Counted from the first letter of the stretch, positions 16,594 through 25,352 are shown. The stretch is DNA of 64,000 nucleotides from Salinirubellus salinus (GCF_025231485.1 NZ_CP104003.1:3735960-3799959), one strand, 5' to 3'. Made by a program: numbers and translations. Notes: generated from the sequence alone by a model not told the origin.

Positions 16594-17172
16594 CTACCGC
16601 TGGTTCGGCGCGTCGAGCGACTCCGGGAGCGGCTCGTGTCGCGCCGGCGCGCCCACCGCAAGCGTCTCGGCCGGCACGTCCGTGGTGACCACTGCTCCCG
16701 CCGCGACGAACGCCCCCTCGCCCACGGTGACACCGGGGAGGAGCGTCGCGTTCGCGCCGACGGAGACGCCGTCGGCGAGGGTCGGCCCGACGAGGTCGAC
16801 CTCGCGTCGGAGCGGGTAGGGGTCGTTCGTCAGGACCGCGCGCGGCCCGACGAACACCCGGTCGCCGATGGTCGTCTCGCGCGGGACGTAGACGCCGGTC
16901 TGGAGGCTCACCTCGCTGCCGACCTCGGTGGCCCCGTCGATGACCGTCTGGGTCCCGACGAGCACGTCGTCGCCGATGGTGGTCTCCTCGCGGACGAGCA
17001 CGTCGTGCCCGGTGACGAACCGGTCGCCGCCGACGACGTCCGGGTAGATGATCGTGCCCGAGCGGACGACGGCGTCGTCGCCGAGCACCGGGGGGACCTG
17101 CCCGTCTCCGGGTTCGCGGAAGGTCACGCCCGTGTCAACCGAACAGCCGTCGCCGAGTCGGGGGGTGCTCAT
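16594..17172 (-). CDS. Left-handed beta-helix acyltransferase (WbpD-like N-acetyltransferase)
   Basis: A 192-residue hexapeptide-repeat protein. Repeated [LIV]-G-x-x-x-x units run from about residue 7 to 165 (for example TTIGDDVLVGTQTVIDGATEVG), which predicts a trimeric left-handed beta-helix acetyltransferase. The insertion VFVGPRAVLTNDPYPLRRE near residue 122 is the usual loop of UDP-2-acetamido-3-amino sugar N-acetyltransferases such as WbpD, which acetylate the amine installed by the DegT enzyme. It lies convergent to the dehydrogenase, 24 bp away, under its own promoter (CTAACAAAG box at 17230-17238). ATG 17172 is preferred over an in-frame upstream start at 17262. Confidence 0.88.
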   Translation of the reverse strand: MSTPRLGDGCSVDTGVTFREPGDGQVPPVLGDDAVVRSGTIIYPDVVGGDRFVTGHDVLVREETTIGDDVLVGTQTVIDGATEVGSEVSLQTGVYVPRETTIGDRVFVGPRAVLTNDPYPLRREVDLVGPTLADGVSVGANATLLPGVTVGEGAFVAAGAVVTTDVPAETLAVGAPARHEPLPESLDAPNQR

Positions 17173-17679
17173 CGGCGCCCCGCGTGTCCGTTTGATCGCA
17201 TGGTCTAATCCGTAGTAGGAGGTGACCGGCTTTGTTAGAAGAGTGATAAACCCGGTCGGCATCTCCTACCGGCTGGTCGCGACTCCTCGTCGAGCCCCGT
17301 CGAGCATCACGGTAGCCACCTGTTCTCCGTGGCCAGCGTGCCCCGACGGTACTACCGTTCGGCGGTCACGTCGCTCGCGGATCCAGCAGCGAGAAGGGAT
17401 ACGTCGGTCTCCCGACCCGACGTTCCACTTTCGGATCCTCCCCTCGTGGCCCTCCGTCCGGGGGTACGCCGAGCCGCGGCTCCCTGGGGGCGGTACCGGC
17501 TCCAGGGTCCCCACGGCGCGACCGGTGAGTAGTAGCGGTATAACAATGTGCGGACTCCGCATGACTGCTCCCGATGCCTCTATCCACGATTCGCCCTTGT
17601 CTCGACGTGTCGGTCGGGGGGACCCGTGTCGGGCCGATCGGACGCGTGGGTCGCGGTCCAGCGATGGTGGTGGTGGCCG
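17173..17679. other. Divergent intergenic region with two (A/C)TAACAA boxes
   Basis: A 507-bp region between the acyltransferase (minus) and the DUF1616 gene (plus). CTAACAAAG lies at 17230-17238 on the minus strand, ATAACAATG at 17540-17548 on the plus strand. A 45-codon frame (17546-17683) starts at the second box and ends in an ATGA overlap with the DUF1616 gene, but its Arg/Gly-rich content looks non-coding. Confidence 0.4.
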
Positions 17680-18660
17680 ATGATATCTGACTCGGTCAGG
17701 TCGACACTGGCCGCGTACGTCCGGTCGCTCCTCTCCCCCCCGGCCGACCTCGCCGTGGGGCTGGTGGCGGTCTCGGTCACCGCCGCCGCGGCACTGCTGC
17801 TCGAGGGGCCGCTCGGCACCGCCGCCGGCCTCCCACTCCTGCTGTTCATTCCCGGCTACGCGGTGGTCTCTGCCCTCTTCCCCAGGTCGGCCGATGCCAC
17901 CTCTCGCGTCGCGCCAGTCACGTTAGTCCAGCGGGCCGGGCTATCCTTTGGCCTGAGCGTCGCGCTGTTACCGCTGCTGGGGCTTTCGCTGTTCCTCCTC
18001 GGCCTGTCCGTCGACGCCCTGTCGGTCGTGGTACTCCTCGCTGGTGTCTCGGTCGTCGGACTGGTGATGGCCGCATACCGGCGGTGGCAACTCCCTGCAG
18101 ACCAGCGGTTCGTCGTCCCGTACGACCGCTGGTGGCGGACAGCGCGGGAGTCAACGTTCGGGAGCGACTCGCACGCCGACACCGCGCTGAACCTCGGGCT
18201 TGGCCTCGCCGTGGTCGTCACTCTCTCGCTGCTCACCTACGGCGTCGTCGCCTCAGGTGCCGGACCGGCTTACACCGAGAGTTCGATCGTCGTCGAGAAC
18301 GAGTCCGGAGCGCTGGTCGCGTCCGGCTATCCTGATGAACTCAACCCCGACGAGAGCGAACCGTTCGTCCTCGAACTGACGAACCACGAGGGCGTGTCTG
18401 TCCAGTACACGTACGTCGTCGAACTCCAGCGGGTCGACCAGTCTGGGACCATCGTGGAGCGGGCGCCGTTCGACCGTGGGTCCGCGCTGGTGGCCGACGG
18501 GGAGACGTGGCGAGGTGCGATTCGCGGGTCGCCGGGCCTCACTGGCGAAGACCTGCGTCTCACCGTCTACCTCTACGAAGGGTCGGTACCAGCGACGCCG
18601 CGGGCCGCGTCCGCGACGAACCACCTGTTCATCTGGGTCGACGTCCCGGTATCCCAGTGA
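17680..18660 (+). CDS. DUF1616 membrane protein
   Basis: A 326-residue protein of the DUF1616 family, frequent in haloarchaeal surface-glycan clusters. Four hydrophobic segments occur in the first 190 residues (ADLAVGLVAVSVTAAAALLL, AAGLPLLLFIPGYAVVSALF with the family-typical Pro-Gly-Tyr, and two more near 90-130), then a membrane segment near residue 172 and an extracellular beta-rich domain (SSIVVENESGALVASGYPDE and LELTNHEGVSVQYTYVVELQ). The end of the domain resembles an Ig-like fold. The activity is unknown. The stop overlaps the next gene (GTGA), so the pair is coupled. Confidence 0.82.
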   Translation: MISDSVRSTLAAYVRSLLSPPADLAVGLVAVSVTAAAALLLEGPLGTAAGLPLLLFIPGYAVVSALFPRSADATSRVAPVTLVQRAGLSFGLSVALLPLLGLSLFLLGLSVDALSVVVLLAGVSVVGLVMAAYRRWQLPADQRFVVPYDRWWRTARESTFGSDSHADTALNLGLGLAVVVTLSLLTYGVVASGAGPAYTESSIVVENESGALVASGYPDELNPDESEPFVLELTNHEGVSVQYTYVVELQRVDQSGTIVERAPFDRGSALVADGETWRGAIRGSPGLTGEDLRLTVYLYEGSVPATPRAASATNHLFIWVDVPVSQ

Positions 18661-19547
18661 TCGACCCTCGTCGACCGACCTCCGTCCCGGCAGCCCTCCG
18701 CTCGGTCGGGCGATACGTCGCCTCGGGGCTCCTGCAGGTCGAACACTCGCTGCGGTCGGCCGGGGCCGCGTTCGTCGACCGCTGGCCCGCGCTCACGACC
18801 CTACTGGTGAGTACCTGGTACGGCTACACGCACCTCTACTGCTGGGGGACCGGCGTGAAGAACTCGCTCGTCCACCCGGCTGGGATAGACCCGTTCGAGA
18901 TACAGCGGGTGCCGCTGGACCCGCCCATCCCGTGGCTCGACCTCACCCCCTCCGGTCCCGTCACGTCGCAGTTCTCGCGCTCGAAGTTCAAGTACGCTGG
19001 CCGGGTGATGGACGGCGACTGGGACCAGCACACCGTGCCCTTCCAGGAGACAGCGGTCTACCGTGGATTCAAGGCACACTTCGAGCGGAGCGTCGACTGG
19101 GCCGAGACGGAGTTCTTCGCCGACGTGATGGACCGAATCGACGACGGGAATCCGATGTGGGGGTGTCGCTCGCGGGCGGCATTCGAGCGGCGCTGCGAGC
19201 GTATCGACGAACTCTACGCGAGCATCGAGGCGCACGGTTACCGGATCCAGGCTGAACTCGCGGGAGATGAGGTGGACGACCCGCTAGCGGCCCAGCGTGT
19301 CCCGTCCGCCCGACACACCATTCACGACGAGATGACCGTGCTCATCGGTCGTGACGGCGAGTACATCTTCGTCGACGGCCGCGACCGACTGGCTATCGTT
19401 CTCCTCCTCGACCTCCCCTCGGTACCGGTCTGGGTACTTGCCCGACACGAACGGTGGCAGCGACTGCGCGACGCCGTCGCCTCCGGGCGGGTGGAGCAGT
19501 GTGACCTCCCGCCGCGACTCCGCGACCACCCCGACCTGTCGACCTGA
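18657..19547 (+). CDS. Uncharacterised protein with ParB/sulfiredoxin-like C-terminal motif
   Basis: A 296-residue protein. The C-terminal third contains MTVLIGRDGEYIFVDGRDRLAI followed by PVWVLARHERWQ, which resembles the ParB/sulfiredoxin-like pattern (strand, G-x-H/D-R, alpha-helix) that haloarchaeal glycan clusters often carry. In ParB proteins this segment binds CTP; no such activity is claimed here. An N-terminal hydrophobic patch (ALTTLLVSTWYGYTHLYCWG) might be a membrane-associated segment. GTG 18657 gives a GTGA overlap with the DUF1616 stop, so expression is probably coupled. I do not recognise a reaction. Confidence 0.7.
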   Translation: MIDPRRPTSVPAALRSVGRYVASGLLQVEHSLRSAGAAFVDRWPALTTLLVSTWYGYTHLYCWGTGVKNSLVHPAGIDPFEIQRVPLDPPIPWLDLTPSGPVTSQFSRSKFKYAGRVMDGDWDQHTVPFQETAVYRGFKAHFERSVDWAETEFFADVMDRIDDGNPMWGCRSRAAFERRCERIDELYASIEAHGYRIQAELAGDEVDDPLAAQRVPSARHTIHDEMTVLIGRDGEYIFVDGRDRLAIVLLLDLPSVPVWVLARHERWQRLRDAVASGRVEQCDLPPRLRDHPDLST

Positions 19548-19562
19548 GTCGGTCCCATCGGG

Positions 19563-21047
19563 TCACGTGAGGAACGACCTGAGCCGTTGGACGTCCAGCC
19601 GACCGCTGAGGACGGAGAGTGCCATCCAGACAGCGCCACCGAAGAGGACGACCGCCACGAGCGAGACCAGTCCGGAGACTAGCGGAAGCGTCACCCTCAC
19701 CATCGCCGCCATCCCGAGCGCGATGCCGGTGACTACGACGAGATGCGTGAGCAGTCCCCGGATGTCGAGCGAGAGCTCCTGGTGGATGATGACGACGTTG
19801 AAAAGCGTGTACGCGGTGTACGTGACGCCGGTGGCGGCGGCGGCGCCGACGACACCGAAGACGGGGATGAGGAAGACGTTCAGCAGGGCGTTCGCCACGG
19901 CCATCGCGCTCTTGCCAGCGGCGCGGGCCTTCGCCCGGCCGAGGTAGTCCAGTGCGTCGCTAGTAATCTTGTTCACCGTGTAGACGATGAGGACTACGCA
20001 AAACACCTGTAACACCGGCGCGGCTGGGAGGTACTCGGTGCCAAAGACGAACCGGATGGCGGGTTCCGCAACGAGCGCGAGGCCGGTGGCCGCAGGGACG
20101 TACAGCAGGAGGACGTACTTCAGTGACTCCTCGTAGAGCCGGGCGGCCCGCCCGTCCGAGTCGATCGCGCGCTGTCGCCCGATGGTGGGTGAGAGCGTGA
20201 ACCCGAACGAGGCAGCCGGCGTTGCGAGCACCGTGTATATCTGCCCGGCGATGACGTAGTACGAGACTGCTGCCGGGTTCAGCAGCACGCCGACGAGGAT
20301 GGTGTCGACCTTGTTGTCCAGCGCCCCGGCCCCCTTCGTCAGCGTGAGGGGGAGGCTGTAGCGGAGCAGTCGCCGCGCCAGGCCGCGCTCCACCTCCTCG
20401 GTCGGTCCGAACTGCCGGTGGTAGATTCGGTAGAGGACGACCCCCCCGGCCAGTACGGCGAGGGCGTAGCCCGCGACGTAGCCACCGAGGGCGCCGATGG
20501 CGCCCGCGCCGGCCACGACGAATCCGACGGCGAAGACGAGACGACCCACCCCCGAGAGCCCGGTCAGCGCGGCGCTCATCTCCACGCGGTCGAACCCCTG
20601 GAACACCACCGACAGGTGGGTCGTGAGCGAGTAGGTCACCACGTAAACACCTCCGAGTACCAGCATGGGGGCGACCGATGGCTGACCGAGGAGTCGCGCG
20701 AGCGGGTCGCTGACGAGGGCGAGGCCGACACCCACGACTGTGGTCAAGAGGCCGAACGTGAGCAGCGAGGTGCGGAGGATGTGTCGAATCTGCGAGGGAT
20801 CGCGCTCGAGGTACTCGGTCAGGTAGCGTGCGGTGGACTTCGGGAGGCCGAGCGTCCCCAGCAGCGCGGCGACCCCCAGCACGGAGAGGGTGAAGTGGAG
20901 GCTGCCGAACTGCTCCGGGGAGAGGAACGCCCGCGCGAGCAGCACCATCAGGGCGGCGTTGGAGGCGATGTAGACGATTCGCCCAGCGAACAGCGCCTTG
21001 AGGCCCGACGCGAGGTGTTCGCCCAGTGACTCCTCACCGTCAGCCAT
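19563..21047 (-). CDS. Wzx-type polysaccharide flippase (MATE/PST family)
   Basis: A 494-residue polytopic protein with about 12-14 hydrophobic segments. The N-terminal segment SGLKALFAGRIVYIASNAALMVLLARAFLSPEQFG is typical of lipid-linked oligosaccharide flippases, as is the short loop TLGLPKSTARYLTEYLERD. Such proteins move polyprenyl-linked glycans across the membrane. The last residues (RLDVQRLRSFLT) are cytoplasmic. It overlaps the stop of the upstream 606-aa gene by 1 bp (TGATG), so the two form one unit. A second, different flippase is at 54234. Confidence 0.88.
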   Translation of the reverse strand: MADGEESLGEHLASGLKALFAGRIVYIASNAALMVLLARAFLSPEQFGSLHFTLSVLGVAALLGTLGLPKSTARYLTEYLERDPSQIRHILRTSLLTFGLLTTVVGVGLALVSDPLARLLGQPSVAPMLVLGGVYVVTYSLTTHLSVVFQGFDRVEMSAALTGLSGVGRLVFAVGFVVAGAGAIGALGGYVAGYALAVLAGGVVLYRIYHRQFGPTEEVERGLARRLLRYSLPLTLTKGAGALDNKVDTILVGVLLNPAAVSYYVIAGQIYTVLATPAASFGFTLSPTIGRQRAIDSDGRAARLYEESLKYVLLLYVPAATGLALVAEPAIRFVFGTEYLPAAPVLQVFCVVLIVYTVNKITSDALDYLGRAKARAAGKSAMAVANALLNVFLIPVFGVVGAAAATGVTYTAYTLFNVVIIHQELSLDIRGLLTHLVVVTGIALGMAAMVRVTLPLVSGLVSLVAVVLFGGAVWMALSVLSGRLDVQRLRSFLT

Positions 21048-22867
21048 CAGCGGACGAGATAGAGCGTGAAGCCGTCACCACTCTGGACTCTGTCGATGCC
21101 GGGCGTCCACCTCAGCGAGTGGAACCCGTCCCCCGGGTACCGGAACCCGCGATAGAGGACTGTCTCACGCTCTTCGTCGGCCGCGGTGACCGGGAGGTAC
21201 ACGGATTCTTCATAGTAGTCTGTCAGGTTCGTGCCGAACACCGCCGTCGGCACTGGGTCCCGTACCGGAAACTCCGCTCTGGTCTCCGAGTGGGGGCCGT
21301 AGACGGCGTCGACGTACCGCTCGGTCCCACCCCTGACACCGGTGAACGCCATCTCCGCCTGTCGGTGGTCGAACGCCGTCTCGTACCCCTGGAACTGCTG
21401 CTCCGTGATCTGACCGGACCCCTGGTATATCCACGGGGACGGGTGGAATGAGAGTGCAACCAGCGGTAGCAGGAAGACGAACAGCACCACGACGACGACC
21501 CGGAACCACTGGTGCTGCCAGTGTGAGATCGGTGCCGAGAGGCCGTGGTAGAGCGCCACCGCCCCGAGGATAGTGACGATCGTCATGAGGAACCCGAGGA
21601 GTCTGAAGTAGTGGTCGCCGAAGTTGGCGAGGAAGATGACGCCCACTGCGGCGGTGAGTGGGACGAACGACACGGCGAGATACTTCGTGTACGCGTTGCG
21701 CTCGGGGAGTTCCTCGTCCAGTTTGCCCAGTACGCTCAGGAGCAGCAGTTCCCCCGCCAGTACGGAGAAGACGAGCGCGGGGAGGAAGAGTTTGACGAAC
21801 AGTTCCTCGAGACTGCCCCCCAGCGCGGCCAGCGACCCCGACCGTGCGGCCACCTCCGCCCCTGGTGCCCCGCCCGCCGAGCCGCTGGAGACGAAGAGGC
21901 TCTGGTAGAGTCCCGTGATGCGACTCATCACCCGCTCGTCGCCGTACGACCACAGTGTGAACACGACCGCGAGGAACCCCGTCTGGAAGTAGAGCGAGTG
22001 GTGTTCGGCGATGCGACTCTCTGGCCTGAAACGCTGGACGACGACCTGCGTGAGGACGACGCTCCCGAACACCATGAGCACGTTCAGCGCCTGCTCCGGG
22101 TGGACGAGGACGATGGCCGCGGAGACCAGCGCGAGGGCGACACCCAGCGCCGTGAACCGTCGGGTGTCCGGGTCCGTGGGCTGACGGAGGTATCGAAACA
22201 GTAGGTAGAGGACCAGCGGCGTGAACATGACCGCCTGCGACGACGGGTGGGCGGGGAGGTGGATGGCGACGTTGTTGAGCGGGAGGAGCAGGAGCGCGGC
22301 GAACAGGCCGACGACGGCCCCTCGGTCGTCACCCGTGAGGTGACGGACACAGAGCACGACGAAGACGATGAACACGGCAGGGAACAGGAGCGCGACGAAC
22401 ACGAGTGCCCGCTCGAACGGGAGACCCCCCGCCCGACTCACCAGTATCGACGTGAGGTGGACGCCGGGGTGGATGAGGTCGAACGGACTCGCTGCGCCGC
22501 TGGCGAACGACTCGACGAACCCGAGGTGGCTCAGTGCGTCCCCGCCGCCGTAGAAGTAGTAGCTCCGGAGGAGTGGGAGCGCCAAGATGGACCACACGGC
22601 GGTCCCAGCCAGCAGGACTCCACCCTCTCGGACCGGGCGGGCGACTCTCGGCCAGAGTGTGACGACGAGCGACGCGAGCACCGCGAGGGCCGTCCCGACC
22701 CAGAACGCGGCCGGAGTCGCGCGGTAGATGGAGAGTTCGAACCCGGTCGCCGGGGCGCGGATGGCGGCGACCAGCGCGCCTGCCATCGCGCAGAAGCCGA
22801 CCAGCAGGAGTAGTCGCTGCCATCGGTTCTGACTCGCCCGCTCGACCGACTGTGTCTGGTGCGTCAT
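21047..22867 (-). CDS. Large polytopic membrane protein, probable GT-C or polymerase-like
   Basis: A 606-residue protein with about 12-14 predicted membrane helices in its first 500 residues and a C-terminal extracellular domain of about 110 residues. The first large loop has YYFYGGGDALSHLGFVESF and HPGVHLTSILVSRAGG; acidic and His residues at this position are typical of GT-C enzymes and Wzy-like polymerases. It lies directly upstream of the flippase gene and overlaps it by 1 bp, which supports a role in polymerising or finishing the lipid-linked glycan outside the membrane. I cannot assign a family with confidence. ATAACAAAA lies 61 nt before the ATG. Confidence 0.7.
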   Translation of the reverse strand: MTHQTQSVERASQNRWQRLLLLVGFCAMAGALVAAIRAPATGFELSIYRATPAAFWVGTALAVLASLVVTLWPRVARPVREGGVLLAGTAVWSILALPLLRSYYFYGGGDALSHLGFVESFASGAASPFDLIHPGVHLTSILVSRAGGLPFERALVFVALLFPAVFIVFVVLCVRHLTGDDRGAVVGLFAALLLLPLNNVAIHLPAHPSSQAVMFTPLVLYLLFRYLRQPTDPDTRRFTALGVALALVSAAIVLVHPEQALNVLMVFGSVVLTQVVVQRFRPESRIAEHHSLYFQTGFLAVVFTLWSYGDERVMSRITGLYQSLFVSSGSAGGAPGAEVAARSGSLAALGGSLEELFVKLFLPALVFSVLAGELLLLSVLGKLDEELPERNAYTKYLAVSFVPLTAAVGVIFLANFGDHYFRLLGFLMTIVTILGAVALYHGLSAPISHWQHQWFRVVVVVLFVFLLPLVALSFHPSPWIYQGSGQITEQQFQGYETAFDHRQAEMAFTGVRGGTERYVDAVYGPHSETRAEFPVRDPVPTAVFGTNLTDYYEESVYLPVTAADEERETVLYRGFRYPGDGFHSLRWTPGIDRVQSGDGFTLYLVR

Positions 22868-22928
22868 GCTGGATGCTCACTCCCTCGAATCCGTAGGGCT
22901 ACTACCCACACGTGGTGCCGCTCAGTAG

Positions 22929-22937
22929 TTTTGTTAT
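22929..22937 (-). promoter_or_regulatory. ATAACAAAA box upstream of the polytopic membrane protein gene
   Basis: On the minus strand CGTATAACAAAA, with the same flanking CGT as the copy at 13030. It lies 61 nt upstream of the ATG, which would give a leader of about 30-35 nt. Confidence 0.45.
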
Positions 22938-22987
22938 ACGCTATCGAACGGGGAGTAGGCGGCTATTACGGCGGTCTGGCGCCGACG

Positions 22988-23932
22988 TCATCGGTCGGCC
23001 ACGCGCCCGTAGACGCCGCGTATCTGCTCGCCCATCCGTTCCAGACTGAGCGACTGGACGCTCGCGCGCCCATCCGAGCGTCGGGGGGTCCCGAGCACGT
23101 CCACCAGTCCGTCGACGAGTTCCTCGTCGGTCTCGCCGACTGCCGAGGGATCGACGCCGTCGAGGCGCAGCGACACGTCGCCGACGTCCGTGGCGACGAT
23201 GGGGAGGTTACAGCCGAGGGCTTCCTTCACCACGTTCGGCGAGCCCTCGTGTCTCGAGGTGAGCAACAGGGCGTCGGCCGCGTTCATGTACAGCGGCATC
23301 CGGTCGTGGGGGACACCGGAGACCGTCTGCAACTCGACGTCACTGTCGAGCCGCTCTCTGGCGGCCGCCACGACCCGCTCGGCTCTGGGGTAGTCCTTCA
23401 CGTCGGCGTCGGGCGGGTAGGGAAACAGTACGTGGCGGGCGTCGGGTCGCCAGTCGAGGGGCTCGCGGGCTTCTGCCGTCGGGATGGGGTGGAACAACGA
23501 CAGGTCGACCCCGTGGGGGATGACCTCGCAGTCGTCGTCCAGCGCCGCCGCCATCTCGTCGCTCATCACGATGACGGCGTCGGCGTGGTGTGCGCATAAC
23601 CTGCTGAGGCGTCCGAACGTGCCGAGGAGGTCGGACCCCCAGAGCGAGACGACGACGGGGTGGTTCGGCTGTGCCAGCGCCGCCGGCGCGGTCAGGCCGT
23701 AGTTGGCGTGTACGAGGTCGTACCTGCCGAAGGAGTGGCGAAGCGCTCGGGGATAGAGCCGGAGGTAGTCGACCAGCGACCGAGTGTCGTCCCCGGAACG
23801 CCACGGCAGGCTTTCGGTCGGGACGGCGAGCGTCGTGGTCTCGACACCCTGTCGCTCGAGAACGTCGACCTGCTGTCTGTAGAACCTCGCCTCGTCGTTG
23901 GTGACAAGATTCAGGACCCGGTGCGCGCTCAT
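22988..23932 (-). CDS. GT4 family glycosyltransferase
   Basis: A 314-residue GT-B fold enzyme of the GT4 type. The C-terminal motif HEGSPNVVKEALGCNLPIVATDVGD near residue 236 has the conserved E-x7-E pattern that binds the nucleotide sugar. The N-terminal half has a shortened acceptor domain (LNLVTNDEARFYRQQVDVLE, then NYGLTAPAALAQPNHPVVVSLWGSDLLG). It is 314 residues, a little shorter than most GT4 enzymes. The start overlaps the stop of the FemAB-like gene (ATGA, bases 23929-23932), so both are one transcript. Donor and acceptor are unknown. Confidence 0.87.
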   Translation of the reverse strand: MSAHRVLNLVTNDEARFYRQQVDVLERQGVETTTLAVPTESLPWRSGDDTRSLVDYLRLYPRALRHSFGRYDLVHANYGLTAPAALAQPNHPVVVSLWGSDLLGTFGRLSRLCAHHADAVIVMSDEMAAALDDDCEVIPHGVDLSLFHPIPTAEAREPLDWRPDARHVLFPYPPDADVKDYPRAERVVAAARERLDSDVELQTVSGVPHDRMPLYMNAADALLLTSRHEGSPNVVKEALGCNLPIVATDVGDVSLRLDGVDPSAVGETDEELVDGLVDVLGTPRRSDGRASVQSLSLERMGEQIRGVYGRVADR

Positions 23933-24948
23933 CGTTTGACGAACTCGTAGGCTCGCTTGGCCAGTCGCATCCTCGCACCGCCCGACTCGACGGTGTAGTA
24001 GGGCACGAGGCTCGCACCGAACTTGCTCTTGTACCGGCAGAGCCGCTCCGTGTTCGCGCCGACGAGGTCGTACCGCGTGACGCTCTCGCGGGGCGGGTCC
24101 TCTACGAGATCCTCGACGACCCGCCAGTGCAGGAGGCTGTTGATGCTCACGTTCTCGTGCGTCGTGCGCGTCCCACCCTGCCAGAAGTAGGCCGCGTCGT
24201 TCGAGTAGAGTACGGTGATGCCGCCGAGGAACGCCCCGTCCTCGTCGCGTGCGACGTAGATCCGACAGCGGTCGTCGGCCCCCAGCGCGCGGGTCAGGTC
24301 ACGAACGTACTCCCACGGCAGTGGATAGCCCCGGCCTTGCTCCTGGTAGCGTGTCCGGGTCTCCTCGTGGACGCTGGCGGCGGCCGATACGTCACTACCG
24401 TCCAAGACTTCGACAGTCAGGTCCAGTTCCTCGCCGTCGCGTATCTCCCGGCGGAGGCTCTTGCTGAACGACGCGAGGAGGTCGTCCGTCGAGCGCCCCT
24501 CGACGCCGAGCGAGTAGGTAAACGAGGCGTTCACGTCCAGCCCCTTCCAGCTGTAGGGGCGTGGGTCGGCGTAACTCGGCGAGCAGACGACGCGAAACAT
24601 CGTGCTGGCTCTGTCGACATCCAGTCGCTCGAGGACGCCCTCGGTGAACGTCCGATTGAGGCGCTCGTGTTTCCGTCGCTTCGGACTCGCCGGCATCAGG
24701 AGCGGTCCCAGTCGCGGGACGCCCATCGAGGGGGGCGGCGAGAGCAGGACCGTCCCCACCGCCGGTCGACGGACCACCACCGGGAGCAGGGCCGCAGGTC
24801 GTTCACCTTTGTAGCCCGCGAGGAGGTGCAGTTCGCCGGATGTGTGCGCGTCGAGCACATCGAGGGCCGCCGGTGTGTGGAACACCTCGAACCCCTCGGC
24901 CGGGAGTGCACGCTCCCACGCCGTCCGATCGATCCGTTGTATCTCCAT
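23929..24948 (-). CDS. FemAB/GNAT-like acyltransferase (copy 2)
   Basis: A 339-residue paralogue of the gene at 1466-2470, with the same architecture: FEVFHTPAALDVL, LLAGYKGERPAALLPVV and PPPSMGVPRLGPLL in the N-terminal half, and the closing motif RYDLVGANTERLCRYKSKFGASL. Aminoacyl or acyl transfer to a glycan precursor is the best inference. It is coupled to the GT4 gene through an ATGA overlap. An ATAACAAAA box lies 31 nt upstream of its ATG at 24980-24988, so the mRNA probably begins close to the start codon. Confidence 0.8.
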   Translation of the reverse strand: MEIQRIDRTAWERALPAEGFEVFHTPAALDVLDAHTSGELHLLAGYKGERPAALLPVVVRRPAVGTVLLSPPPSMGVPRLGPLLMPASPKRRKHERLNRTFTEGVLERLDVDRASTMFRVVCSPSYADPRPYSWKGLDVNASFTYSLGVEGRSTDDLLASFSKSLRREIRDGEELDLTVEVLDGSDVSAAASVHEETRTRYQEQGRGYPLPWEYVRDLTRALGADDRCRIYVARDEDGAFLGGITVLYSNDAAYFWQGGTRTTHENVSINSLLHWRVVEDLVEDPPRESVTRYDLVGANTERLCRYKSKFGASLVPYYTVESGGARMRLAKRAYEFVKR

Positions 24949-24979
24949 CTGTCTCTGGGGGAGTGGCCCCGCCCGGTGA

Positions 24980-24988
24980 TTTTGTTAT
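24980..24988 (-). promoter_or_regulatory. ATAACAAAA box of the FemAB/GT4 unit
   Basis: Minus-strand ATAACAAAA ending 31 nt before the ATG at 24948, at the TATA position of a leaderless transcript. The rest of the intergenic stretch up to the RHH gene (25122) has no other feature. Confidence 0.5.
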
Positions 24989-25121
24989 CTCGCTCCTACG
25001 CGCAGTTCCACCCGTAGTTCCGGGCCATTTCGTCGACCCGGCGTCCACCGTCCGGTCGCGGTAGTAGCCGTTTAGGCGGACGACTGCGACTGGATACGGT
25101 CCGGTACCGCACGGCTCGCCG

Positions 25122-25352
25122 TCAGAGGTAGCCCAGCGACTCCAGTCGGTCGCGAACCTCCTCGTCCGAGGGAGCCGTCTCCCCCATCGGGGGCCCCGCC
25201 TCCTCGCGCTCCAGTTCGCGCAGGAGCCGCGTCATGCAGAACGTGACGTAGGCGTCCGTCGATTCGAACTGGGTCGCGGCCAGACGCCGCTCGACGCTGG
25301 CGGCGAGCGACGCCGGAATCTCGACCGTCTGTGTCTCCTCCTCGTCGGCCAT
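25122..25352 (-). CDS. Small ribbon-helix-helix-like protein
   Basis: A 76-residue acidic protein. TVEIPASLAASVERRLAATQFESTDAYVTFCMTRLLREL has the beta-strand/helix/helix pattern of a MetJ/Arc-type ribbon-helix-helix domain. The C-terminus (EEVRDRLESLGYL) is a short tail that recurs at the end of alkaline-phosphatase-fold proteins such as that at 2475. Another in-frame ATG at 25379 would extend it by 9 residues. It lies 45 bp downstream of the FkbM methyltransferase stop on the same strand. It may be a regulator or a protein-protein module; no target is known. Confidence 0.65.
   Translation of the reverse strand: MADEEETQTVEIPASLAASVERRLAATQFESTDAYVTFCMTRLLRELEREEAGPPMGETAPSDEEVRDRLESLGYL

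Noticed and set aside
17546-17683. 45-codon frame ending in ATGA with the DUF1616 gene
   Set aside because: The position resembles the 13064 frame, but the translated content is Arg/Gly-rich and not haloarchaeal in composition, so it is probably chance.
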